Shown here: positions 1 through 7,150 of the stretch, one piece after another
Layout of the letters: every line of letters begins with the position of its first letter
Numbering within the stretch: the stretch's first letter is position 1
Assembly: GCA_020852155.1 (NCBI GenBank)
Contig: JADZBJ010000387.1
Location: forward strand, 1 to 7,520
Origin: Saprospiraceae bacterium
Lineage (GTDB): Bacteria > Bacteroidota > Bacteroidia > Chitinophagales > Saprospiraceae
Length of the DNA stretch: 7,520 nucleotides
Direction: 5' to 3'
Notes under the pieces: model-generated
What the model was told of the DNA's origin: nothing
Database searches by the model: none
What the model saw: the letters and a program-made list of their open reading frames with translations, nothing else
Made by a program: the position numbers and the translations under genes

Positions 1-2663
1 AGGCTGAATTGTTTGAGCTCGACGGATGCTTCCGCAGAAAGCACAAAACGGGTCATGGCGGTGAATGGATTGGGTTGTACTGTCACATATAACTGCCGAC
101 CGGTCGGCGGATTCTGAATGACTGTAATGGCCGGACGACCAATGGTATGCTGGCTCAGGTTCGTGATAACAGGTTCGTTGAAATCGAAGTAAATCGCTGC
201 GCTATTGTTAATTTTCGTGCCTTCGGGCAGGTTGGGTTGCTGCTGAATGTTGAATGTGACATATCCGTGCGACGCCGGTTCGTTGGTCGTACTGTCGGGC
301 AGCAGGATATTCGGAAACGTAATCGTCACCACGCCGTTATCGCTCAATGTCCACTCATACGGGTGGCTTGCCCCAACCGGGCGCAAAGTAGCCGGATTCA
401 GGGTGGCAGGCAAAGTATCGCGAATGACCACAAGGAAAGCCGTGTCATTGCCTGTATTTTGAAAACGAATACGATAATCCAGCGACTGGCCTTTCTCAAT
501 GAAATGATCTGTCCCGAAACCCAGCGGAAAGCCATATTTATCATTCGGGTCAAATGAACCAATCACCTCATCGCAAATGACCGCTACGGAAGGGCTGGTT
601 TCATTGAGCGGTAATTGCAAAGCCAGGTTCAGGTTGCCGCCGTTCAGGCAGTTGGGCACGATGGCTGTCGGACGCGACAAAACGGAACTGATATTGTCGA
701 ACAATTGCAAGGCATAACAACTATCCAGTATGGAGGGCGTCACCGTAATCACCGTGTCCTGATCGGCTGACAGTTGTATCGGCGTTTGCCGGAACATAAT
801 CATGTCTTCAATGATGACATACTCCATGGGCTGTGTCATATCCAGCCCGGTGTTTCGGATGGTAAACTCGATCTGGCTGTTGATACATTTGCCCGACACT
901 TCCAGGTTGGAACCGTCTTTCAAACCGCCCGGAGGTCCGCAAATTGAATCAGGGTAAATATGCGCTTCAGCGCAGAGCACATCGCCGAGCGCAGCCTCGC
1001 AACGGACTTTGCAGATCATGGTTACCTGCCCGCACACACCCGGCTGCACATCCGGAAGATTGAACATGAAGGTGTTACTGCTAAAAGATGCAGGCATGAC
1101 GCTGCTGCTAACATATTCATACAAACTATCCAGCGTCACCACCAGCGAAACGTCCTCTGCTTTTACGCTGCCGACATTGCAATAATTGAGCGTCAGGGTT
1201 GTGTTCATACAACGGCGAAGCAAACCGTTACTCAATTCCAGTTCCAGCAACGGGCATTCAATTACATCCACACCAATTGGTGGCGCCGTGACGATCTGCC
1301 CGGGGCCGACAACCGTTACCAGCGGCGTATCGCAGATGTTGTAATATGAGTTGGGCGCCAGATTGGGGGCCAACATCACCCGGTATGTACCCGGCGAAGT
1401 GACGATGTTGAAGTCGCCGTTGGTTTCCAGAAAAGCGTAAAATCGCTCGCTGGTAGATGTATTTTCTGCAACGGCAACGAACTGTGCCAGCGCGGGTTCG
1501 CCCGTGTCTTTCAGGCAGTTCAGGTTCAGGTCATGATACACCGAACTGGTAATCTGATTGCTGGCATAAGGTGTTTCAAGGCTTGTTTTTAGTAAAAATG
1601 CTTCAAAATTGTTGCCATTTGCATCGCTTCCTGCGATGATAAAACTTCCATGATTGATGCGATACATGGCGTCGGGTGTCACCTGTACACCAGCATCGCC
1701 CCGGCCCGACAAAGTACCGTTAGATTCCAGGCGCAAGTATTGCAGATTTCCAGGGTTGGGACTGGAATTGTATCCCCAAAAAGGCACAAAAAACTGGCTG
1801 TTGGCCGACTGCGCAAAACAGTTGAATACAGGTATCGGTACAGGGTCTTGCGTCGGTGGCGAGGTCAATTCGGAGTGCTGCCAGAGCAAATTACCATCCG
1901 CATTGGTTTTAGCCACCTTGATTTGCTGCCTGCCGCCGATGGAATTCGGCCCCAGCAACGCAATGCCGCCGTCGGTGGTCAACAGCATGTCGCGTATTTG
2001 GGTGAATTCGTATGTTTTTTGCCAGATTAAACTGCCCGTAGCATTGGTTTTTGCTAAAAAAGGGCCATCGTTTTTGTTGCCAGCGATCACGATCGAACCG
2101 TCGGGAAGCATTTCCGCCCGACTGACTACCCCGCCGTTTCCGACTAATTTGCCCCACAATTGCGTGCCGGAAGCAGAAATTTTGACAATCCAGATTCGGG
2201 TCGCAAACTGCGCATCACGGCCTTGGCCAACTGCCAGAAAATCGCCGTTGGGCAAAGCAACCAGTTCCGTCAGTCCACTCGGCAATCCGGGATTGGTCAA
2301 TATCAGCGACCAGACGATATTACCGGATGCATCCAGTTTGCGAACGATATTAGACGACAGATTGTACCCTTCCGACAAAACAACGAAACAACTGTCAGCG
2401 CAAGCCACCACAGCCGTAGTCCCGTAAGTAGTGGTGTCGGTGATAGCCAGGGTAATTTGCCCGTTGGCGTCCGCCCGATGCCAGATGGATTGTTTCAGTG
2501 AAGCATTAACCCCCACTGCCATGAAACTCCCGTCCACCCCTTGCGCCACATCGCGATACATTGAATTGGCCACGCCCGACGTCGTAAAAAAACCTTGAGC
2601 AAACAGTCGCTGACTGGCACTCAACAGCATGATGAGGATGATAAAGCGATTAAAAAAAAGCAT
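1..2663 (-). CDS. Secreted multidomain surface protein with T9SS sorting domain, 3' end outside window
   Basis: The minus strand is open without a stop from the ATG at 2663 to the window edge (887 codons plus 2 bases), so the gene's end lies to the left. Residues 1-22 form a Sec signal peptide (hydrophobic core FIILIMLLSA, likely cleavage after LFA or FAQ). Residues about 30-365 hold repeated units pairing 'LPNGDFLAVG'-like strands (137-146, 186-195, 229-238) with 'DASGNIVW'-like turns (110, 162, 206, 253), as in a beta-propeller. Residues 374-431 resemble an SdrD B-type prealbumin fold (DLNLNCLKDTGEPAL, then GDF and PGTYRV). About 465-690 look like cysteine-rich DUF11-type Ig modules. Residues 698-836 (SFDPNDK to DFNEPVITN) match a module frequent in Bacteroidota surface proteins, from memory Pfam DUF7619. 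From residue 861 (VQPNPF) a T9SS type A sorting domain begins and is cut by the edge. Role inferred: exported or surface-attached, with no catalytic motif seen. The start is supported by an AAGGA 8 bases upstream and by the signal peptide. Confidence 0.93.
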   Translation of the reverse strand, partial: MLFFNRFIILIMLLSASQRLFAQGFFTTSGVANSMYRDVAQGVDGSFMAVGVNASLKQSIWHRADANGQITLAITDTTTYGTTAVVACADSCFVVLSEGYNLSSNIVRKLDASGNIVWSLILTNPGLPSGLTELVALPNGDFLAVGQGRDAQFATRIWIVKISASGTQLWGKLVGNGGVVSRAEMLPDGSIVIAGNKNDGPFLAKTNATGSLIWQKTYEFTQIRDMLLTTDGGIALLGPNSIGGRQQIKVAKTNADGNLLWQHSELTSPPTQDPVPIPVFNCFAQSANSQFFVPFWGYNSSPNPGNLQYLRLESNGTLSGRGDAGVQVTPDAMYRINHGSFIIAGSDANGNNFEAFLLKTSLETPYASNQITSSVYHDLNLNCLKDTGEPALAQFVAVAENTSTSERFYAFLETNGDFNIVTSPGTYRVMLAPNLAPNSYYNICDTPLVTVVGPGQIVTAPPIGVDVIECPLLELELSNGLLRRCMNTTLTLNYCNVGSVKAEDVSLVVTLDSLYEYVSSSVMPASFSSNTFMFNLPDVQPGVCGQVTMICKVRCEAALGDVLCAEAHIYPDSICGPPGGLKDGSNLEVSGKCINSQIEFTIRNTGLDMTQPMEYVIIEDMIMFRQTPIQLSADQDTVITVTPSILDSCYALQLFDNISSVLSRPTAIVPNCLNGGNLNLALQLPLNETSPSVAVICDEVIGSFDPNDKYGFPLGFGTDHFIEKGQSLDYRIRFQNTGNDTAFLVVIRDTLPATLNPATLRPVGASHPYEWTLSDNGVVTITFPNILLPDSTTNEPASHGYVTFNIQQQPNLPEGTKINNSAAIYFDFNEPVITNLSQHTIGRPAITVIQNPPTGRQLYVTVQPNPFTAMTRFVLSAEASVELKQFS

Positions 2664-2919
2664 ATCAATGTTCCTTTTAGAGATTAGACATGTTTCGGAG
2701 GGAGGAGCCGATACTTCAACGGTACAAAAGTGCGGGCACAACGAGTTTTCTAAAAGGACAATTTTTACCGATTTTCAGAAATATTTTAAAATATTTAATA
2801 TTTTAACTTATTGATTTTCAAGTAAATAAAATAATTATTTTTAATTAATTTTCAGAAAACAATATCTTTCGCTTTCTTAAATTTCCAGTCGTTACCCGTC
2901 CTTCATGTCTTCCTGAAAT
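2664..2919. promoter_or_regulatory. Divergent AT-rich intergenic region with overlapping palindromes
   Basis: This 256-base gap separates two divergent starts and must hold both promoters. Positions about 2761-2870 are strongly AT-rich. Within them are a perfect 18-base palindrome (AAATATTTTAAAATATTT, 2779-2796) and an overlapping interrupted one (AAAATATT-T-AATATTTT, 2788-2804). ATTTTCAGAAA occurs twice (2771-2781 and 2848-2858), with a third related GATTTTCA at 2813-2820. TATCTTTC at 2863-2870 is one mismatch from the Bacteroidota -7 element TAnnTTTG for the plus-strand gene, but no TTG sits at the expected spacing upstream. No clear -7/-33 pair was found for the minus-strand gene. Promoter function is inferred from the divergent layout. 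Palindromes are expected more often in AT-rich sequence. Confidence 0.45.
2672..2676 (-). promoter_or_regulatory. Ribosome binding site of the leftmost surface-protein gene
   Basis: On the minus strand AAGGA lies 8 bases before the ATG at 2663 (AAAAGGAACATTGAT then ATG). It is the only convincing Shine-Dalgarno-like site in the window, since the other three starts lack one. It supports this start over the internal Met12. Confidence 0.5.
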
Positions 2920-4323
2920 ATGAATACCTTGCTGACCATCCTCCGGGCGCTTGACAAGGAGCAAATGCGCGCCTTGCACAAGTTTGTTCGCTCGCCCTAT
3001 CACGTCACCCATTCGGATGTGATTTTGCTGTTCGACTGGTTGCGGGGGCATCTGGAATCATCACCCGACGACATCCCTGACTGGCCCGATTTCGAACGGC
3101 TTTTGCCGCCTTCAAAAAAGCGCAATGATCGCCGGCTGTATGACCTGGGCCACTATTTACTCGGCGTAGTGGAATCGTTTTTGGCCCATGAAAAAAAACG
3201 GGACGACACTGGCCATTATCTGGCAACAACCGCAGCGCTGCGCGAAATGAAACTGGAGAATGAAGCCGCATCCATGTTGAAATACACGTCGAAACGGATA
3301 CATGGAAATCGCTTGCGCGGGCAGGCTTTTTTGAGCGCTCTGGCCGCTATCGAACAGGAAACCTGGCAGATTTCTCTGCAACAGGGACGGGCCAGGGCAA
3401 CCAATGTTCAGGCTTTGTCAGACACGCAGGATGCCGCGTTTATTGTTGAAAAATTGCGAACAGGCTGTCTGCTGCTCAGCCACGAAACCGTGGCCAATAC
3501 CACTTATGATCGCGGTTTGTTGCCTGCGGTGCTGGATTTCCTGAAAGGGCATCGCTTGCTTGAGCAGCCCATTATTGCGGCGTATTATCACGGCTACTAC
3601 GCCATGTCCGGCGAAGATGACGCTGCCGATCATTTTTCGCTGCTCAAACAAGTGCTCGAACATCACGGCTCTTCGTTTGCGCTCGACGAAACGCACGACC
3701 TGTATCTCATTGCGATTAATTTTTGCATCCGGCGCATCAATCGGAATGACCAACCTTTTTTCAGGCAAATTTTTGAATTGTATCGTTCGGGGCTTGAACA
3801 AGGGGCGCTGCTGGAGGGCGGGCAACTGTCGCGCTGGACGTATAACAACATCGTGAGTACGGCCCTGCACCAGCGCGAGTACGAATGGCTGCGGCATTTT
3901 CTGGAAGATTTTGCGCCGTTGTTGCCCGAAATCCACCGCGAAGGCGCGTTGAATTTCGGACTGGCCCGTTATTATTACGAAACCCGGCAACACCGCTTAG
4001 CCATGCAACACCTCCTGCGTATGGAATACGACGACGTGCTGCAAAACCTCATGGCCAAAGTCTTGCTAGCCAAGATTTATCATGAATTGAACGAATCAGA
4101 TTCTCTGGATAATCAGTTGGATAGCATTCAAATTTACCTGCGCCGCAAACAAGTTTTGGGTTACCACAAAGACAATTACACAGCGATTGTCCGGTTTATG
4201 CGCAGGCTGGTTAATCTCAATTTTACGAGCAAATCAGATGTGCTGGCATTTCGGAAAGACATTGAAAGCGCGCCGGTGCTGACCGAGCGTGAATGGTTGC
4301 TGCGGCAAATTCAAATGTCGTAG
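2920..4323 (+). CDS. Unrecognised cytoplasmic all-alpha-helical (TPR-like) protein, 467 aa
   Basis: I do not recognise a named family. The protein is rich in Leu, Arg, Glu and Tyr, predicted almost entirely helical, with no signal peptide or membrane segment, so it is probably cytoplasmic. The N-terminus (MNTLLTILRALDKEQMRALHKF, then VRSPYHVTHSDVILLFDWL, residues about 1-41) has the feel of a conserved helical domain. Residues about 342-410 contain paired helices (NFGLARYYYETRQHRLAMQHLL, then AKVLLAKIYHELNESDSLDNQL) spaced like tetratricopeptide repeats, suggesting a protein-interaction scaffold. No catalytic motif is visible. The ATG at 2920 has no Shine-Dalgarno sequence, which is usual for the phylum, and the reading frame agrees with codon use over the full length. 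The gene is monocistronic here: divergent from the surface-protein gene and convergent with the Asp-box gene. Its last five codons and stop lie inside a 23-bp repeat duplicated 211 bp downstream, next to a terminator hairpin. Confidence 0.9.
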   Translation: MNTLLTILRALDKEQMRALHKFVRSPYHVTHSDVILLFDWLRGHLESSPDDIPDWPDFERLLPPSKKRNDRRLYDLGHYLLGVVESFLAHEKKRDDTGHYLATTAALREMKLENEAASMLKYTSKRIHGNRLRGQAFLSALAAIEQETWQISLQQGRARATNVQALSDTQDAAFIVEKLRTGCLLLSHETVANTTYDRGLLPAVLDFLKGHRLLEQPIIAAYYHGYYAMSGEDDAADHFSLLKQVLEHHGSSFALDETHDLYLIAINFCIRRINRNDQPFFRQIFELYRSGLEQGALLEGGQLSRWTYNNIVSTALHQREYEWLRHFLEDFAPLLPEIHREGALNFGLARYYYETRQHRLAMQHLLRMEYDDVLQNLMAKVLLAKIYHELNESDSLDNQLDSIQIYLRRKQVLGYHKDNYTAIVRFMRRLVNLNFTSKSDVLAFRKDIESAPVLTEREWLLRQIQMS

Positions 4324-4326
4324 AAA
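4304..4326 (+). repeat. Left copy of 23-bp direct repeat, overlapping the end of the helical-protein gene
   Basis: This copy is identical over 23 bases to 4515-4537. It starts GGCAAATTCAAATG and ends GTCGTAGAAA. It begins at the second base of codon Arg462 and includes codons 463-467, the TAG stop and AAA. Identity stops abruptly on both sides (C versus A before, C versus T after). It forms the left boundary of the palindromic element. Confidence 0.9.
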
Positions 4327-4514
4327 CTTAGCCCTCACGATGCTCGCGAGCGTCTCCGACGCGACGTGCGCCGTCTGCAAGTCTCTGACTTGAGATTTAA
4401 AAACCAAATGAGTTTGCGCAAAATCCACACTCGCCGGAATGGATAACGCAAGTCAGAGACTTGCTAACGTAACACATCGCATTAAAAATGCTCGCGAGCA
4501 AATTCATAGCAGAA
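4327..4514. mobile_element. Symmetric palindromic element of 188 bp, MITE/REP-like, non-coding
   Basis: The segment sits exactly between the two 23-bp direct repeats and is mirror-symmetric about 4420.5. Fourteen bases in from each boundary lies TGCTCGCGAGC (4341-4351) and its complement (4490-4500). Fifty bases in from each boundary lie GCAAGTCTCTGACTTG (4377-4392) and its exact reverse complement (4449-4464). The arms 4341-4392 and 4449-4500 match at 40 of 52 positions. The central 56 bases are not arm-like but contain the palindrome TTTGCGCAAA (4413-4422). Each 16-base block is also a small hairpin by itself (CAAGTC-TCT-GACTTG), and 4350-4362 is another (GCGTC-TCC-GACGC). No transposase or credible ORF lies inside, so any movement would need a helper in trans. 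The 23-bp flanks are long for a normal target duplication, so the mobile interpretation is an inference. A structured interspersed repeat is the alternative. Confidence 0.55.
4377..4464. repeat. Perfect 16-bp inverted repeat forming the core stem of the element
   Basis: GCAAGTCTCTGACTTG at 4377-4392 is exactly complementary to 4449-4464, with a 56-base loop between. Because each half is also nearly self-complementary around a three-base centre, the region can fold either as one long stem or as two small hairpins (4378-4392 and 4448-4464, the latter with a 7-bp stem and an AGA loop). Confidence 0.85.
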
Positions 4515-4537
4515 GGCAAATTCAAATGTCGTAGAAA
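4515..4537 (+). repeat. Right copy of 23-bp direct repeat, a duplicated gene end
   Basis: This is an exact second copy of the final codons, stop and AAA of the upstream plus-strand gene. It lies 211 bp downstream of the original and outside any reading frame in use. Its last base is the first base of the terminator hairpin. If this copy marks the ancestral gene end, the hairpin once began immediately after the stop codon. Confidence 0.9.
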
Positions 4538-4585
4538 TATTTCCCGCAGACAACACAAAAAATCTGCGTTATCTGCGGGAAATAT
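4537..4585. terminator. Probable bidirectional terminator hairpin between convergent genes
   Basis: ATATTTCCCGCAGA (4537-4550) is perfectly complementary to TCTGCGGGAAATAT (4572-4585), a 14-bp stem with a 21-base loop. On the plus strand it is followed by CCTTTTTC, a modest T tract. On the minus strand it starts 6 bases after the TGA of the Asp-box gene and is followed by only a short TTTC. The loop carries a second ATCTGCG (4562-4568 versus 4571-4577). Its position between two converging genes fits termination of both. I recall similar TCTGCGGGAAA hairpins as dispersed repeats in this phylum, so it may also be a repeat family member. Confidence 0.65.
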
Positions 4586-4591
4586 CCTTTT

Positions 4592-7150
4592 TCAAATTTT
4601 TATAAACAACTTCCCTGTTGGTTTACCCTTGCTGTTTTCGATAGACAAGCCGTAAGTCCCCGCCGGCAAATCGCCAATTGGCAGCGTACGGGAATGTTCG
4701 CCGGGCGGCACCGTTTCGAGGGGCCATTCTGATACTACAGCGCCCTGCATATTCAGCACTTTCAACCGAATGCGCTCTTGTTTGGGCGTTGAAAAGACGA
4801 CTTCAATGCGTTCGCTGGCGGGGTTGGGCCTGATTTGCTGCAACGACAAGGTTGGCGCAGTCGGCGACGACGCGCCGCTCACATAGGCCAGGTCTGTTTG
4901 CCAGACGCCCAGGCTCCAGGTGGCCACCCTTAACTTCCGGTGTGCCGTAATGCTCAGGTGCATGGACAACATCGCCTGCGGCGCTTCTATGGAATAGGGC
5001 GTCCAGGTGTCGCCGCCATCGGGCGAACGCCAGACGCCCAGATCGTTGCCAACGTAAATATCCGCCGGATGCAAGGGGTCCAGCACAATGCTGTTGGTGG
5101 GCACATCAGGCAGGCCGACGCCAATCGGATTCCAGGTCAGGCCCTTGTCGGTGCTTTTCCAGACGTGTTGCGTATTGAAACCTGCGAGTACGGCGTAGGC
5201 GATATTGGGGTCGTTCGGATGCCAGGCCAAATCCATGCAAATGCGATTATCAGGCATATTGGTTTCAAAAGTTTGCCCTTCGTCAAGGTCGAATACCATT
5301 ACCCTGGCTTTGTCGCTATTCAGCGGCGCAGTGCTGAACAACACCCGATTGACGTTGTGCGGCGACGGTGCAATGGTCAGGATGATATCGCCTTCCGGCG
5401 TGACTGGCCCGCCCGTCAGGTTGGCCCAGTTGTCGCCACGGTCGTCGGAGCGGAAAAGGCTTTGCGCGCCTGCGTACAGCACATTCGGGTCGGACGGCGC
5501 TATTTCAAAAGGCCCGTTAAAGGCAGTTTCTTCAACATTAATTTCACCGGAGGTGATGCCTGTCCAGTTGGAGCCGGCATTGTCGCTGCGGTACATATTC
5601 AGGTACTGCGACGAACCGTACATGATATTATTGTCCGTAGGGTCAATGGCTACGCATTCGCCGTCGCCGCCCAGGGTACGATACCACGAAGGATCGCCCG
5701 TGTATATGGCGGTTGAATTGTCCTGCATACCGCCGATACACCAGTCGAAATTATTGCCTGTACCATTGCCGATGTTAGCGTAGAATTGCTGCGTCTGATA
5801 GCCGCCATTTCGGCCCTCGAATGTTTCACCGGCATCGTAGGTGACAAAAATGCCGCCATCGGAAACCAGATAAGCCTTGTTGGGTTGGTCTTGCATGAAA
5901 TACACACCGTGAATGTCTGCGTGGACATAATTGGGTGGTCCTTCAGGCCCGCCAGCCGGCACATACCCGAAATACCAGGCGTACCAAAGCGATTGTTGAA
6001 AAGCATTCAAACCGCCGTCTGTTGATTTCCAGGTGTCAATGCCCACCCACAGGAACTGGTTGGGGTCTTGCGAATGCACGGATATATCATGCGAATACCA
6101 GCCCTGATAACTCGAAACATTGGTGCTGTTGATTTTCACCCACGTATTTCCGCCATTGATCGTACGATAAAGTCCTTCCTGATTTTCAACATTACCGATG
6201 CTGGCGTAAATGATCGCCGGGTTGGAAGGTGCAAATGCGAGCAGGGCTTTACCGGAATAAGAAGCAGGTAATCCGGCGGATAGTTTTGTAAAGGTTTGGC
6301 CGCCGTTGGTGCTTCTGAAAATACCGCTTATAGTTTGGTCATTGTGCGAGCCATGCGACACCAGAATGACACTGGTATCGGCAGGGCTAAAATCCACATC
6401 AACAGCCATTTTACGATCATGGGCGACATGCCAACTCGCGCCGCTGTCATAGCTGCGCATCAGCCCTTCAGTGGTAGCAGCGTACACCGTGGCCGGACGC
6501 AACGGGTTGATGACCACATCCTGCACTCCGCGCAGGTCGCCGTAACCCCAGTCGAGACTTTTAAACCACGTTTGGCCGCCGTCGGTGCTTTTTAAAACAC
6601 CGATTCCGTAGGTACCGCGCGTGGTACGGATGGCTACGTTGGGCATGGAATTTTCATAATTGTACACTTCGCCGGTGCCGATGTACATTTCATTTGGATT
6701 GACCGGGTTGATCGCAATACTGCTGACACCCAGTACCGGGAATCCCGTTTCAACGCGTTCCCAGGCCGCCGCGCCGATACCGGCTGTGGTGCTTTTCCAC
6801 AGTCCGCCGGAGGCCGAACCCGCCCAAAGGATATTGGTATCTACAGGACTGACGGCCAGGCACAGCGTACGCCCGCCGATGTTTTTGGGGCCGATGGCTT
6901 CCCAGGTATTGGAGCGATCACCGCGCAGCGTTGCAGCTAGTCGCGCTTGCGCCATAGCCTCGGCGTATTTTTCAGTATGAAATTTTCCATCAGGAAAGAG
7001 TCTTGCCATTGCCCACATTCGGAAAGCCGCGCCAGCCTCGGAGGGAGAATGTTCGTCTTTATCTTTCCCTTTGTTGGAAGGCGAAGACGAAAACTGGCAG
7101 GCTGCAAGTGTTGTAAAAAGCAGGAGAATCAAATAATACAGTGGTCGCAT
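4592..7150 (-). CDS. Secreted Asp-box (BNR/sortilin-like) beta-propeller protein with T9SS sorting domain, 852 aa
   Basis: The product is an exported protein of the sortilin/VPS10-like glycosyl-hydrolase-related family common in Bacteroidota. About twelve Asp-box motifs of the form S-x-D-x-G-x-T-W are visible, for example at residues 185-198 (KSTDGGQTW), 277-290 (RSTNGGQTF), 327-340, 519-532, 565-578, 663-676 and 706-719 (RSPDGGDTW), enough for one or two propellers. Further family-style signatures are HADIH (410-414), SDGGIFVTYDAGETF (430-444), GGMQDN (473-478) and GGDGE (494-498). Residues 772-852 (IRPNPASERIEVVFS to GKLFIKI) form a complete T9SS type A sorting domain. The N-terminus is a short hydrophobic signal ending in LAAC with Cys18, a lipobox followed by a Ser/Lys/Asp-rich linker, which is an odd partner for a T9SS domain. 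No glycosidase catalytic set could be assigned, so the substrate is unknown and it may only bind. The ATG at 7150 is chosen because the signal begins there; no strong ribosome binding site precedes it. The gene converges with the helical-protein gene and diverges from the oxidase gene. Confidence 0.95.
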   Translation of the reverse strand: MRPLYYLILLLFTTLAACQFSSSPSNKGKDKDEHSPSEAGAAFRMWAMARLFPDGKFHTEKYAEAMAQARLAATLRGDRSNTWEAIGPKNIGGRTLCLAVSPVDTNILWAGSASGGLWKSTTAGIGAAAWERVETGFPVLGVSSIAINPVNPNEMYIGTGEVYNYENSMPNVAIRTTRGTYGIGVLKSTDGGQTWFKSLDWGYGDLRGVQDVVINPLRPATVYAATTEGLMRSYDSGASWHVAHDRKMAVDVDFSPADTSVILVSHGSHNDQTISGIFRSTNGGQTFTKLSAGLPASYSGKALLAFAPSNPAIIYASIGNVENQEGLYRTINGGNTWVKINSTNVSSYQGWYSHDISVHSQDPNQFLWVGIDTWKSTDGGLNAFQQSLWYAWYFGYVPAGGPEGPPNYVHADIHGVYFMQDQPNKAYLVSDGGIFVTYDAGETFEGRNGGYQTQQFYANIGNGTGNNFDWCIGGMQDNSTAIYTGDPSWYRTLGGDGECVAIDPTDNNIMYGSSQYLNMYRSDNAGSNWTGITSGEINVEETAFNGPFEIAPSDPNVLYAGAQSLFRSDDRGDNWANLTGGPVTPEGDIILTIAPSPHNVNRVLFSTAPLNSDKARVMVFDLDEGQTFETNMPDNRICMDLAWHPNDPNIAYAVLAGFNTQHVWKSTDKGLTWNPIGVGLPDVPTNSIVLDPLHPADIYVGNDLGVWRSPDGGDTWTPYSIEAPQAMLSMHLSITAHRKLRVATWSLGVWQTDLAYVSGASSPTAPTLSLQQIRPNPASERIEVVFSTPKQERIRLKVLNMQGAVVSEWPLETVPPGEHSRTLPIGDLPAGTYGLSIENSKGKPTGKLFIKI

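Noticed and set aside
1654..2427. Plus-strand open frame of 257 codons
   Set aside because: It is antisense to the leftmost surface-protein gene, which reads through uninterrupted with signal peptide and domain motifs; this frame is its shadow.
2698..2708. GGAGGGAGGAG purine run as a ribosome binding site on the plus strand
   Set aside because: No start codon follows at a usable distance in a meaningful frame.
2629..2814. Small plus-strand frame of 61 codons running through the divergent intergenic region
   Set aside because: It starts inside the opposing gene's signal-peptide region, has no ribosome binding site and no recognisable content. It exists because the region is short and AT-rich.
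3418..3993. Minus-strand open frame of 191 codons
   Set aside because: It is antisense to the 467-residue helical protein, and its composition is that of a reverse-frame translation.
4234..4428. Minus-strand frame of 64 codons across the palindromic element and the gene end
   Set aside because: It translates the repeat itself (QVRDLQTAHVASETLASIV) and the antisense of the helical gene. I recall peptides like this as annotation artefacts of such repeats.
4327..4514. CRISPR array or attachment site
   Set aside because: There are only two copies of each unit, arranged inverted about a centre rather than as regularly spaced direct repeats, and no cas or integrase gene is in view.
4940..5716. 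Plus-strand open frame of 258 codons
   Set aside because: It lies wholly antisense to the Asp-box gene, whose protein has clear motifs throughout. The plus-strand translation is Arg/Gly/Val-rich with no family features.
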